Assembly: GCF_000276665.1 (NCBI RefSeq)
Contig: NW_004955475.1
Coordinates: forward strand, 4,448,673 to 4,512,672
DNA: 64,000 bases
Source of the DNA: Chinchilla lanigera
Taxonomy: Eukaryota; Chordata; Mammalia; Rodentia; Chinchillidae
Direction: 5' to 3'
Below, in pieces: positions 23,051 to 35,315 of this stretch. The notes beneath the pieces were generated by a model. That model saw only the letters and a program-made list of their open reading frames with translations, did no database searches and was not told where the DNA came from. A program made the translations under genes and the position numbers. Position 1 is the first letter of the stretch; each line of letters starts with the position of its first letter.

Positions 23051-24504
23051 TTTCACCCCTGGCCCACCCAAAAACTCATATACATTTCTTTATGCAAAAT
23101 GCATTTAATCCATCTCTAGGAGTTGCCCAAAAGTCCTAACAGTTTTAGAACTGCTGAAAAATCCAAGTCCAAAGTCTCCTCTGAGATTAAGGCAAAGCTT
23201 ACCTGCACAAATGAATGATAAACACTTCCAACATACAATGGCACAAGATAAATATTTCCATCCAAAAGGAACAAAGGGGGATAGAAAGGAATGGGAACAA
23301 AGGAAGTCCAAAATCCAGCAGAGCAAACAGTCCTGCAGGTCTATGTCCAGCATCCCAAGCATTCTGTAGTACACTGAACTCCAGACAGCTTGAGTGGCCC
23401 CCACCCCTTAGGCAGCACTGGTGGTTGTAGCTCCCATGACTTCTCTCTTGGGCTGGTTCTTTTCCCTCCTGCAGTTTCCTCAGATGCCCCATGTCCCTGA
23501 CTTTTCCAAACTTCTGGGGTCTCCACTGCACCTTTAGCTTCACACTCACAGCTTCACACACTGCCCTCTCAGGGGCACACTGCCTAGCCTCCTGGGCCTT
23601 CTGAAATCTGGGTAGAAGATTTCCTGACACCACAACTCTTACATTCTGCATGCACTTAAAGTCTGCACCACATGGATGATGCCAAAGTCTGCTGCCAGCT
23701 GGATCAGTAGCCAGGCTTCTTTCTCTCATCTGTAGTGGTCAACTGCCTATGAGCCAAATTCTGAGAAACAACTTCCCCAGGCTGTTGCCATTCTTGAACA
23801 TGATACCCTGGGGCTGTCTTCTCAAGGCAAAGTCTTTCACTTTGCAATTTTGAGGCTGTAAAGGGAAGAGTGTCCTGCTTCTTGTGATGTCCTCAGGCCA
23901 TTGTTTCTATTGTTCTCTTCTGAACTAATTGTATTCTTCTTGCTAGTCTTCTCAGCAACCAATTTCTCCTCTGTTCAATCTTTGCAAGCCACAACTTTGC
24001 TGGAGCATTTTTGGCTACACACAAAATGTTTTAAAATCATCCTGCTGGGCACTTTGTTCTTTATTCTCAACATAAATCTGGAAAAAGGCTCCCAAGAGTA
24101 GCCATGCCACCACCTCAATATTAGATTGCCTTAAAATTTCTTCTAGATTAGTTTACTGCCCTTAATCTCAGTCTCAAGTAAAGTCTATGGACTTGAGCAA
24201 AATACAAACCTGCCAAGCATAATATACACTGTCAGGAGTCTAATAGCCAATGCAGTTCTCCTACTCAGCAGAAACCTCCTGAACCTGGTCTTTACTGGTA
24301 GCATTTCTATCAGCATTTTGGTCTTCTGTTCTCTGACAAGAATTTCCCATCAAATACAGCTTAAGGCATTCCAGGGCTGCTGCTTCAGACAGCATCTCCA
24401 AATCTTTCTAAACTGTTCTCATAAGCCAGTTCCAAAGGTTCCTGAACCACATGTTCAGGTATAGTCACAGCAATAACCCCACTTCTCTGGTACCAAATTC
24501 TGTG

Positions 24505-24890
24505 TTAGTTACTTTCTTTCATTGCTGAGGCACAATATTTTACAGCCAAAGTTGAAAGAGGAAAGGTTTATTTTGGCTCACAGTTTGGAGAGATTTCAGT
24601 CCATAATTCGCTGGCTCCAAGGCAGGGTGGCATGGCAAAGGTACAGCACAGAGGAGAAATAGTTTGTGGCAGGCAGAAAGCAGCAAAAAATGCAAGCAGC
24701 AAGTGACAAGCAATGACACTCTTCCCTTTATATCTCATCCAGGCTACCCACCCTTACACTCACACTGTTAATCCTAGTATCATATCTTTGATCCCCACAT
24801 CATACACCCTAGTTCCTGCCACCTCCAAAAAGCCCCACTTATGACTGATGAAGCTTTGCGGGAACATCTAGATAGATACAAGCCATAATG
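24505..24890 (-). repeat. 5' LTR of the MaLR element
   Basis: Homologous to 22661-23050 along its length. The outer end is mutated (CCATAATG where other copies have CCATAACA). A TATA-type motif lies near 24727-24735 on the minus strand. Confidence 0.85.
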
Positions 24891-24895
24891 GCAGG

Positions 24896-26892
24896 AGTCA
24901 CCACTTCCTGTTTTGCACAAATATCTACCTTTGCCACCAACCAGGAGGAGGTGATTGTGCTCATAGTTTTTGTTTCTTTAATCCAGACTCTTACCCTTGG
25001 CCCCTGGAAAGTTACTTGGCCCTACTGGCACTTGTGGGTATTTCCTTAAGATCTCCCACCTGAAATCTCCAAGCTAACCAGAAGATTTGAAATAGCATCT
25101 GCTTGAAAGCCCTGGGGGCAGTGCTGGCATGGACAGAATGGGAGGGCTCTCTGGGCTCGCTTCTCAAAGCAGCGAAAAAGTTTGGTGGCCCCCGGGACTT
25201 TATGAATTAAGCAAGGGCAATTAAAAGAAAATTAGCCAAAAAAAAAAGAGAGAAAAAAATAAGGAAATTAGCAAGAGAGAATTTCTTGGGAAGGGATTTG
25301 ACACTTAACAAAATATTGATTTGTCTGACATAGAATGCTGTGGGTCGGGCAGGGTGGGGCTGGTGTGGTTGCTAAAGAATCTTTTGAGAAAGATGCTCTT
25401 GGAAGATTCATCAACTCATTACATCCAGTGGAAATTAATGGGAATGTTGGAGTCACAGAGGACTGGATTTCTGTCCTTGCTTTGTGCCTGTTAATCAGTT
25501 GAGTCTTGGACAATGACCTTCTTGTGTGTAGGTCAGAATATCATATTATCTCAGAGTGACACAGAACTTTTTCAACTACCTAAATCCAGAATTCCTTACC
25601 CTGATTCTGACTCAATTGGGCTAAGGTGGAGTCCTATTAATTTTTGTTGTGCCATGACTCTGGTGCATTAGACCTGCTGGACAAGAGGGGAGGTAGGAAC
25701 ACTTTAGGTTTTGCACTGACAGATGGCTGCTTTTGTTGTGGCTACCTAGGAAGTCATTTGCAGTACTGGAGGGGACTGTTTGTGGAGGTCTTGCCATGGA
25801 ATGCCAGATTTAATCCAGGCTCTTGTGTAAGACAATGAATTGCAAGCATACACTTGGTAGCAAGTGGCAAGCAGTTACATTTATTGAAGACTACAGGAAG
25901 ATGTGCTCAGAGCATGTAGATGCTGACAAAAGATATAGCACATACATAAAAAAAAGGTGCCAGGGTGACAGGAAAGTAAAAACACTGCACAGAAATCATA
26001 GCACACTGCAGTGGCAGCAGCCCAAGATGAACGAGGCTTTTGGAATTTAAAGGATATGCACCTCAGCCCAGGTGCTTCCCCATGAATCCCTAGGTATGAT
26101 TGACAGGATGACTTATTTCAGGAGCTCTCAACGTGGATGTTTCCCTCAGCATTTCCTCTGACCTTAATTACATATATGACATATAGTACGTATTTATGAA
26201 CCCATAATGAGGTTTGAGTAGGTCGACTGATCCAACATGCATATGTTCTTCCCTAGTGCATGAGAAAACTCCTTGGTTTTTGTTATTTTATTTCCTACTT
26301 CTCTTGGGATAATGGAAAGAGGAATGGCCACAGCCATAGGGAGCTGTCTAAAATTAAATGGAGAGAAGAGAATGACTCCGTCAGCGCCATTGTTCCTAAC
26401 TGTACTAGAGGGAGCCATCTAAAATCTTTCTTTTACTGCTGGATATCTTGATAGGCTGCAACATACCACTCAGTCAATTCCACACTGTCCTATGTTTCCT
26501 CTGAGAGCCAAAGTTGTACATGAGAGAGATTTTGTTTAGAAAAGATGCACACCCGACAGATAAGAGAGCTAACTCTGCCCTTTCCCGTTCACAAGGAAAG
26601 CTCAGAACCCTTCTAAGTATGTCCATCCTGTCTGCATAATTTCTAGGATTTAGTTCACTGCATAGCTTCTAAGAGCCTGATCCATCCATAAAAGTAAGGG
26701 ACCTGAGAGCAGCACTTTCTTGTTTACCAATTTCTTTCATCTCCATTAACTTTTAGAAAGCCTTAAGGTGGACAGAGTGTTGTGATGGGTTGGCTTTACA
26801 CACCTCTGCTCATCTGCAACATGCAACTATAGGTATCATATCTCTAAGCTTCAGTAATGAATTAAAGAGGCAGATTTCTTTTAAAAAAGGAA
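24896..26892. other. Intergenic DNA without recognised genes
   Basis: Mixed-composition DNA with an A-rich patch at 25238-25265. No coding sequence or transposon end I can support. Confidence 0.4.
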
Positions 26893-28991
26893 GAGAGAAG
26901 ATTCAGCATTGCTGAATAGAGGAGCAGTCACATTGGAAATAATCAGAGAAAAATCAACTAAAAACAGGTAATCAGAAGAAAGGGAGGGACACACATCCTT
27001 CTGCCAAAATCAACTCGAAATAAGAGCCTTGTCCATCAAAAAAACATAGGCATAAGCATTTATGAAAAGGCAGAACAGTCCCATGCAGCTGCCAGCACAA
27101 CCTCCACCTTCGTGCAACAAAGGAACCACCATTTCTGGAAGTTCTCGGGTGATAGAACCCTCATAGCATGGCACAGTCAATCCACACTGGATAGACTGTC
27201 TGTATGGCCCCTCAACTCTTTGCCATTCTCCAAACAGAGAACATTGAAGACTGGCAACTTATTTCACTGCACGCACCAGGGGTGAGTGACCAGGAAGTGA
27301 CCTCCCTGATAGTCACCAGTTTGTAACCAGACTGTGATAATTCAGTAAACTCTGACCGAGTTAGGAGTCATCAATATTGGACTCCTGCACCCAGGTCATG
27401 GGGAGAGGAGCAATGAACCTACAGGGACACATTGAAAGTGAAAAAGCCCAAAGCCCTCCATCAAAAAACACACCAGTGGAGCAGAGCAGAAAATGCTCTG
27501 CACTACAGCAGCTAATTGGAACCCGCAGAAACATCAAGCACAGTGACGACAGAAAATCACAGTGAAAAAGGAAGAAGCACCTTCCCAGTACAACCAGCAG
27601 CATAAGAGGGAGAAAACCCTGACAGTGGAGTGCAACAGAAGGTCTGTGCAAGAGCCAGGAGGAGTCAACTGAACTTGGGACATAGAGCAGCTGTGGGCTG
27701 TCTCTGTCTCAGGACTTCCAGTGATAAAATCCCCAACTGGGTGAGCAACTGCATCAAATCATCAAGAAGATTATACACCATAACCAAGTGGGATTCATCC
27801 AAGTGAGGCAGGGATGGTTCAACATACATAAAACAATAAATGTAATACACCATATCAATGGAACCAAGGACAAAATCACATGATCATCTTAATAAATGCA
27901 GAAAAACTTTTGACAAAGCCCAGCACCCATTTATGATAAAAAAAAACCCTACAGAAAGTTGGAATAGATGGTCTTTATCTCAATTGATAAAAGCCATCTA
28001 TGACAAACCAATAGCCAACATCATACTAAATGAACAAAAACTAAAAGTTCTCACACTAAAATCAGGAATAAGGCAAGGATATCCACTATCACCACTCCTA
28101 CTCAACATATTTGTGGAAACATTAGTCAGAGCAATTAGAAAAGAGAAAAAATTAAAGGAATAATGGCAGGGAAGGAAGAAATTAAATTATCACTATTAGA
28201 AGATGATACAACACTACATGGAAGACCACCGAAACTCCAACAAAAGTCTTGTGAATTTAATAACTAAATTCAGTTTGTAGTTGTATACAAAATACAAATA
28301 TAAAAAATATCATTTCTGTACCCAAACAACAAATTCACTGAGAGAGAATTTAGGGAAACCACACCCTTCATAATAGCATCTCAAAAAAAAAAAAATGAAA
28401 TACTTAGGAATCAATCTAACAAAGGAAGTTAAAGATCTTTATATTGAAAACTACACTACTCTGTGAAAGGAACTCCAAGAAGATATCAGAAAATGGAAAG
28501 ATACTCCTTGCTCATTGATAGGAAGAACCATCATGGTGAAAATGGCAATACTCCCAAATTGTTATATAGATTTAATGCAGTCATGATCAAAATAACCTCA
28601 ACATACCTCACAGAATTAGAAAAAGCAATTCTACAACTCATTTGGAACCAGAAGAGACCTGGAATAGCAAAAGCAATTCTGGGCACCAAAGACAAGGCAG
28701 TCATTATCACATCCCCCAATCTGAAGTTATACTAAAGCTATTGTAAAAAAACCAACATGGTGCTGGCAAAATAAAATAGACCTGAGGATAAATGGAACAG
28801 ATCAGATGATAAAGAAATAACTCCAAACACACTCAAACATCTTATCTTTGACAAAGGGCCCAAACACCTTCACTAAAGAAAGATAGTTTCTTTAATGAAT
28901 GGCACTGGAAAATTGGTTTTCTACATGCCAAAGATTAAACTGAGACCCGTATCATTTATCATGCACTAAACTAAAATCAAAATGGATCAAA

Positions 28992-29079
28992 GGGCTGGGG
29001 ATTTAGCTCAGCGGCACAGCGCCTGCCTAGCAAGCACAAGGTCATGAGTTTGATTCCCGGTACCGGAAAAGAAAAAAAA
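28992..29079 (+). mobile_element. ID SINE inserted in L1-F
   Basis: tRNA-derived body with A box (GATTTAGCTCAGCGGCACAG), B box (GAGTTTGATTCCCGG) and A-rich tail. Flanked by AATGGATCAA duplications (28981-28990 and 29080-29089). Confidence 0.95.
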
Positions 29080-29520
29080 AATGGATCAAGGATCTAAATA
29101 TTAAAACAGAAACACTAAATCTATTGGAAGATAAAACAATAGAACTCTTGAAGACGTAGGTATAGGCAAAGACTTTATTTAAAAAACCCAATCACACAGG
29201 AAATAATACAATAAATCAATCATGATCTCACTTATTAATGAGTTTTACAGAACAAAAAGCCACCCACAAAATAAAGACACATCCTACATAGTGGTAAAAA
29301 ATTTTTCCCAGCTGTTCCTCAAAAACAAAGGACTAACAACTAGAAATTATAAAGAACTCAAATAAAGTCAGATCCTTCCAAATTTAAAGACCCAATTTAA
29401 AAAGCCATATCTGAAATGAATAGACTCTTCTCAGAAGAAGTACAAATGGTAAACAGATACATGAAAAAATGTTCAACATCACAGGTCATTCAGGAGGTGC
29501 AAATTAAAACGAGATTTCAT

Positions 29521-29634
29521 TTCATTTTGTTTTGTTTTGTTTTGTTTGTTTTTCTTCCGGTACCAGGAATCGAACTAATGACCTTGCACTTGCCAGGCAG
29601 GTGCTGTGCCCCTGAGCTAAATCCCCAGCCCCAG
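29521..29634 (-). mobile_element. ID SINE inserted in L1-F, reverse orientation
   Basis: Minus-strand copy with a (TTTTG)n tail at 29524-29555. Flanked by GAGATTTCAT duplications at 29511-29520 and 29635-29644. Confidence 0.95.
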
Positions 29635-30400
29635 GAGATTTCATCTTACTCCAGAAAAATGGCTATGATCAAAGAATCAGCCAATAAAAACTGCTGGCAG
29701 GGATGTGGGGAAAAATATACCCTTCTCCACTTTTGGTGGGAGTGTAGACTGGTGCAATCATTGTGAGAATCAGTGTGGAGATTCCTCAAAACACTATAAT
29801 TAGAGATTCATTTTGACCCAGCTATTCCCCTTTTTGATATCTTCCTGAAAGAATTAAAAGCATCATACCACAGTGAAATATGCACAGCCATGTTTATAGT
29901 AGCACAACTTGTAGAACCTCAATCTTGAAAACAGCTCAATGCCCATCGATTGATGTGTGAATAAAGAAGATATGGTACATTGTATGCAAGGAAGTACTAC
30001 TCTGCCATAAAGAATAAACTTAACGGCATTTCTAGGTAAATGGACGCACTTTGAGACCATAGTATTAAGTGAAATAAATTGAACACACATTGTTTTTCTG
30101 GTGTGAGAAATCAAAACTGTAAATAAGAATGAAAAATAAATAGATATTGGGAAATGGGGAAGAAACGTTAAATAAGGAAAAGGCAGGGGTGTGGGAGAAA
30201 AGACAGAAGGAAAGAATAAAAGGGAGAACAGAAGTAAGAACGGAAGCAAAGCTTTTGTAAATAAGGAGGGGAAGAGATGTTGAAGGAAGGCAAGAGGATT
30301 GGGGAAAAAAGAAGAATCAAGATATATCATGCATAAGTATAGATTTCCTATGATGAATGTGATCATTATGTGTATCTAAAATGTATCAATAAAATTATCC

Positions 30401-31129
30401 AAAAAATCCAATTTCACAAATTTTGTTATGTGATCATTTATTATGATATGTTAACTTGAATAAACTAAAACCACATATATTTGTAAAGCACAGTTTTAAG
30501 TTTTTCTGTGGATGACTGACATGCAGCCCAACAAAGCAAGGTGAGAATTCTTGCTCTAAATGTGGATGAAAAAATCCAATAGGTGTGTAGTCTGGATGGA
30601 ATGAAAAGGGAAAGAATAAGGAAGAGTGACAAATTCTGAAGAGCTCTAGTCTTCACCGTTATCTTTGTACACTGGCCTCCAGTTCCTTAAGGATTCTAGT
30701 GCAGACTCATACCAGCTACTCTGCAATGAGCTTCCAATCCTTTGACTTGGGAGATGCAGCTCTTGTGGACTCTTCTGCTTCTTATCCTTCACTATGGAAT
30801 ATCTTGCTTATGTTTTTTAAACCTGCCTCATAAATCACCTTGCACTATGTATTTTCTTAATTCTGCTCCTTTTAAAAGTCCTAATAATGATTTTTGTACC
30901 AAGAGTGGTGCCAGAGAAGCAAAATTTGAAACATAAATTTCTCTCAGTTCAGTAACCTCTGGCATTGGCTCTCTGATGTGATGAGATATAAATCTGCCAT
31001 GGTCTCTCTCTGATAATATTAAAAGCATAGTTCCTAGTGTGAATTTACAGTATAGAGCTATTTGATTATGTTAATTTACCACTCGTGAGATAGCAGAAGC
31101 TTATTGACACTATATGAAGTGCTTTTGAC
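30401..31129. other. Unassigned intergenic DNA
   Basis: AT-rich, no recognisable gene or repeat boundary. Confidence 0.4.
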
Positions 31130-31490
31130 TATTTTTGGAATAGTGCAAACCATAATGATGGGTTCAAGGTAACATGAGTGAGAGAAGGTGAGGAAGGAAA
31201 GGTCAAACAAGTAGAATAAGGATATACCATGTACAGGAACCTAATAACCTCAATGAATATAAACATATTATGAGCATGAGACAAAACTAATGGTATAAAC
31301 AGGAATAGAAATGAGGAAAGGGGATTTAGAGGAGAAAAAGGGAAGATGAGACAGAAGGGGAAGGAGACTTAAGAAAGACCCAAGCCACATTATGTGCATG
31401 AACTCACTTGCCAAGATGATTATACATTGCATGCAGAACAAATATGTGGTAATAAACATATATATACATATAACAATGAAAAAAAGTGTA
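31130..31490 (+). mobile_element. L1 3' UTR fragment
   Basis: Parallels 6230-6540 segment by segment (ATATACCATGTACAGGAACC, CCAAGATGATTATACATTGC) and ends in an A-rich patch. Confidence 0.65.
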
Positions 31491-32285
31491 CTCCAATCAC
31501 TACACTGACCTCTACTGTAGTCTCCACCTACACCTGTAGCTCACAACTATTATGGTTCAGTAAGGCTACAGTGGAACTTATAATAGTTCAACAAGCATTT
31601 TCAAATTCCTTAGCTGACACTGTGATTCAAAATCAGTGTTCTTAATCTTATCACAGTTAAAGCTGGTGGAATTTGTGCACTATGAATCTTGTAGTTTGTA
31701 GATAAATAGTTCACATAAAGTAGAAAAAGGATCTTAAAATAATAAAATAAATATCAGATTTATAAATAACCTCCATGAGTAGGCAGTTGTAGGATCCAGA
31801 TGGTTACAATCCATATCCCAAACCCATAAGAATAGTATCTGGACTCATCTCCTTTTCCCAATTTTTTTTTTCCATTCTGGTGCTTATGCTTTGGCCATAC
31901 AATTTATTCTTATATAGAGGCTATCAAACTCCAGTAAGTAAATAAAGAGATCTTGAAAAAGGATAAAAATAGAGCCCCAGCTATTCTGGAATGGTGGGGG
32001 ATATCAGAAATGACTACCATTGGGTTTTTGTCCTCAGCTCCTTTTTATTTAGAGCTAGTGAATTTTCCTATGTGAGCACCTGACAACTCATCATCTGATT
32101 GGCGCTCTTGCTGTCTTTGAGCCTAACCTTGAACAGCTTTATCTACATTCTTTCTGGCCATTTGACTTCCTCTTGCACTTTTATGATGGATAAGTATAGG
32201 GGGAACCTCATAGGGGGCAGCTTAGTGTTAGAAATTACGTTAAAGAGATGTGTATCTGGTACAGGAATAGTAATGCTAAAGTGAG

Positions 32286-32294
32286 TATATATAT

Positions 32295-32337
<43 letters not shown>
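32286..32337. repeat. (TATA)(TG)n microsatellite
   Basis: A short TA run followed by about 20 TG units with one TTTG interruption. Confidence 0.95.
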
Positions 32338-32338
<1 letters not shown>

Positions 32339-32489
32339 TGGTGTTATCTGGCACCTGTCTGAGTGTAGTTTCTCTTTCTTTTGTTTTGTTTTTGGTTGTG
32401 TGGTTTTTCAAAATGTTTTCTTTTAGTACATTATTGCAATTCATGAAGTTTGCAGTCATTTTGGGAGTGGCTGCATATACATTATAGCT

Positions 32490-32620
32490 TGTTTTACCTT
32501 CTTCCTTGCCCATCTCCCTTTCCTCACCAGTTCCCCTATCTCCATTTTCATACTTGTTAGTATTGTTCTGTTTTACCTCATATTATGGCATATATTCTTT
32601 GATTTGCACAGTGTAGAAAA
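32490..32620 (-). mobile_element. L1 3' UTR fragment
   Basis: Reverse complement parallels 6250-6370: 'ccattttcatacttgttagtattg' then 'tcatattatggcatatattc'. Confidence 0.45.
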
Positions 32621-33039
32621 TAGTTTATTTTATGTATTAGCTCATGTTTGTGATAAATGATCAATATATTCATCACACGGAATTGGTACACATACTGTAC
32701 ATATTACATTTTAGTTCTTTTTATCTCACCCAGAAAATAGTTTAATATATTTTCTTAAATTTGGGTGTAAAAGAAACTTTCAAAAAGTAATTGTTGACTA
32801 CTTTTCACAAGCAAGTAAACTAGGATGTAAGACTGAAATTATATTTTTTGTGCAAAGATTTGATCCTTTAGAGGAACTGTTTCTCTTACATTATTTTCTG
32901 CCTTTTGGGACTGGGAATTTGTAACTGGGTAATTTCCTACTATAGCATATTTATATTTGAGTTTGCTATAGGTCAGTTTTTTTCAACTTTAACACTTATT
33001 GACATTTTGGGACAAATATTCTATGTTGGAAAACCCTGT

Positions 33040-33500
33040 TTTTAAAGAGAAAAAATAAAAATAATAAAATAGAATTTAAAAACAAGCTAGTAGGAGAGTT
33101 AATACATTGCATATCATTGCATATCATTGTCTCCAGTTAATACATTGCATATCATTGTCTTCATAGTATTCAGAGTAGAAGATATAGACATGATATACTG
33201 TCAAAAAATATTAGCACAAACCTTTCATTTCAATGAAGAGAAATTAGCTGTACACCTATCTTGACTATCTTGTGTACAAATATATTTACATTAATTGGAG
33301 TTGTTAGGTTTATGTACATGGTATATCTTTATTCTTCTTATTTCCCATTCCCTACCTTGAGATCCTTTGTCTCAGTTTCCTTGGACCACTTCTCTGTTGC
33401 AAGAGACCAATCCCCTTGTCCCTTTCTATCCACCCTATATCATTTTCTTTGTTTGTACTATGCTTCCCTCATTTTTCTACTCCTCTTTTTTGGGGATGGG
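33040..33500 (-). mobile_element. L1 3' UTR fragment
   Basis: T/C-rich minus-strand L1 tail similar to 36520-36960, with a local duplication of AGTTAATACATTGCATATCA at about 33099 and 33136. Confidence 0.5.
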
Positions 33501-33504
33501 TTAT

Positions 33505-34040
33505 TGTAGAGGACTGCAACATTGTTCTCCCCCAGACCCAAGTGTGACTGTGCTTACTTGTAAACACTGCAGGCTGTATGGAGGCTACTTGCCTAAATTG
33601 GCTTTCAGTTGAATTAGTGAGTCTGACCAAGGCTGCAGACATCTCTTCATGATAGAAGATATGAGATAATGCTCCCACTGAGGCCTGAATGACTCCAGAG
33701 GAAAATTTCTTCCCCAAATTGGCTGCACAGCAGTTTATTCATTAACCATAACCTAAATCTGGCTGTTCCTGTCCCTTTCACAAGGATGCTTTATTCCCTC
33801 TGTTACAAGCTTTGCCTTCTTAGCTACTTGTCTGGTGCATACAACTACCATTTTTCCTAATGTGAGTGTGATCTATAAATACCAAAGTTCTGGCTGCCTC
33901 ATAGCCTTTTGCTCCATGTGAACAATTTGTCATCCCAGGTCCCTGTTATACTGCTCTTTTGTCTCTTGTTCTTTCTTCTCATCATGCACTATAACATCTG
34001 ACAGGAAATTGGAGCCTACTGCAGGGATCTCCAATAACTG
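33505..34040 (+). mobile_element. Candidate retroviral LTR (ERVK-like)
   Basis: About 535 bases with a TATA-like motif (CTATAAATA near 33871) and a CT-rich downstream part. It is followed directly by TGGGGTCCAACATGG (from about 34040), which resembles a decayed lysine-tRNA primer-binding site. No second copy is seen in the window, so the boundaries are guesses. Confidence 0.35.
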
Positions 34041-34189
34041 GGGTCCAACATGGCATGAACCCATAGCATTAACACCTCATGAGTGAATTTCATAGGAGTG
34101 TTTCAACAATATTTGGATCTCATGTGACAGTTCCAGAGATGTCTGATGAGGAGCTAAGGTAATTGCTTTCAACACAAGTAATATATTTG

Positions 34190-34320
34190 CTGAGATTAAA
34201 GCAAGGGTATTCTCCTTCTTTAAAAAGAAATCTTTCTTTAAAAATAAATCCCTTTCATAAAAACCTCTTTCTTTAAAATCATTTTCTTTGAAATCTCTTT
34301 CTTTAAAATCTATTTTAAAG
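34190..34320. repeat. Degenerate CTTTCTTTAAAATC tandem repeat
   Basis: Five to seven imperfect units of about 14-20 bases built on TCTTTCTTTAAAAT, in what may be the leader of the retroviral remnant. Confidence 0.75.
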
Positions 34321-34379
34321 AACATAAAGTACCCAGTACCAGCTAGCAGTATCACCAAAATACTCCAGGAAATAATTAA

Positions 34380-34869
34380 GTACAATCCTTGGCTCCCACA
34401 GGAAGGAATATTGGATATTGGAAATTGGGACAAGGTGAAAAAAATTTAAAGAGATCTCTTGACAGAAGAGAAAATATTTTTCTTGAGACCTTTTCAGCTT
34501 GGAGCTTGCTAAAATATGCTTTAGATCCATTAAATATCAGTACCTCAAAAGTTTCTGTTTTAGAACAGAACAAGGGAGAAAATATAAGGAAAAAGAAAAG
34601 CTGCCCACTATGACATTGGCTCCTGGGGAAGACCCAGAGCTGAGTGAGACTTTTAAAGAAACTCCTCAGCTTGCACCTTCAGAATATTTAAAGATAAAAC
34701 ATTCTGATCTTTGTACATCTAAATACCAGAAGGCTGTTAGGAAGGCAACTATGCAAGGAGATATTCTTGGAACTTGTTGTTTCCTGATGGTGGCTAGAAA
34801 CTATTTTAATAACCAAATTCAGCTCATCCATGAACATCAGATGTTTGATTTAAAACTTCTTATGAATTG
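34380..34869 (+). pseudogene. Possible ERVK-type gag fragment
   Basis: A 124-codon open frame (34499-34870) downstream of the candidate primer site contains a Lys/Glu-rich stretch, a Pro-rich linker and a segment (YQKAVRKATMQGDILG, about 34722-34770) that resembles the start of a betaretroviral capsid. No protease or polymerase follows, so at most a fragment survives. The similarity is weak and seen by eye; a chance reading frame in old retroviral DNA is possible. Confidence 0.35.
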
Positions 34870-34939
34870 AAACAGAGTGTCATAAATAACGGAGCTCAGG
34901 GACCACTCACCACAGATTCAATTGGAGAAAAACATCATC

Positions 34940-35310
34940 TGTCTCGGTTACTTTTCTCTCATTGCTGAGACAAAATACCTGATGCCCAGAATTAAGGAAG
35001 GAAAGGTTTATTTAGCTTACAGTTGTGGAGGATTTAGTCCATACTTGGCTGGTTCCAAGGCAGAGTGGCACATGGCAGAGGGCTATAGTTCATGGCAGCA
35101 GAACACAGTGAAAACAAGAGCAAAAGGGAGGAATGGCAGCAAGCAGCCTCTTTCCCTCCCTTACATTGTATGCAAGCTACCCGCCCCAGGGCAGGTGTAA
35201 CACTCACACCCATAATCCCAGCATTGGATCATGGATCAATCACAAATCCTAGAAGCCCACCCCATGACTGCATGAAGATTTGGGGGAACATGCAGACACA
35301 AACCATAACA
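34940..35310 (-). mobile_element. Solo MaLR LTR with perfect target duplication
   Basis: Same LTR family as at 22661, 371 bp, minus orientation. Flanked by identical 5-mers TCATC (34935-34939 and 35311-35315), the expected MaLR target-site length, which confirms both ends. Confidence 0.92.
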
Positions 35311-35315
35311 TCATC

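Larger units (their letters stand above)
22661..24890 (-). mobile_element. Complete ERVL-MaLR retrotransposon with both LTRs
   Basis: Two direct repeats of about 390 bp (22661-23050 and 24505-24890) enclose about 1.45 kb. Read on the minus strand, the 5' LTR (24890-24505) is followed directly by GAATTTGGTACCAGAGAAG, the start of MaLR internal sequence with the leucine-tRNA-type primer site. A purine tract (GGGGTGAAA) precedes the 3' LTR. Each LTR has a TATA-like and an AATAAA motif. The flanks GCGGG (22656-22660) and GCAGG (24891-24895) are a 5-bp target duplication with one mutation. As usual for MaLR, the internal part codes for no protein, so it relied on other elements to move. Confidence 0.9.
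26893..30400 (+). mobile_element. L1 element with internal deletion (L1-F)
   Basis: The start resembles an L1 5' UTR (TTGCTGAATAGAGGAGCAG near 26908, continuing to about 27690). From about 27755 it carries ORF2 reverse-transcriptase text (KDKITxSS, then [17 protein letters not shown] at 28065-28115, then the [14 protein letters not shown] block at 28640-28690) and a 3' UTR ending near 30400. ORF1 and the ORF2 endonuclease are missing. The catalytic RT motif reads LEDD near 28180-28190 instead of the usual FADD. Many stops and frameshifts; dead. It is interrupted by ID SINEs at 28992 and 29521. Confidence 0.8.

Noticed and set aside
23199..23729. 176-codon minus-strand frame as a protein-coding gene
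   Set aside because: Lies in the MaLR internal region, which is non-coding in this family; no protein motif.
22661..24890. Hairpin-type DNA transposon explaining the TGTCTTAG ... CCATAACA repeats
   Set aside because: The weak terminal similarity first suggested inverted repeats, but the paired LTRs, primer site, purine tract and 5-bp duplications show MaLR LTRs in minus orientation.
28992..29079. tRNA gene
   Set aside because: A and B boxes are present, but the A tail, target duplications and repeated occurrence show ID SINEs, not a working tRNA. The same holds for the other ID copies.
29863..30366. 167-codon minus-strand open frame
   Set aside because: Antisense of the purine-rich L1 3' UTR; the Phe/Ser/Pro-rich text is low complexity.
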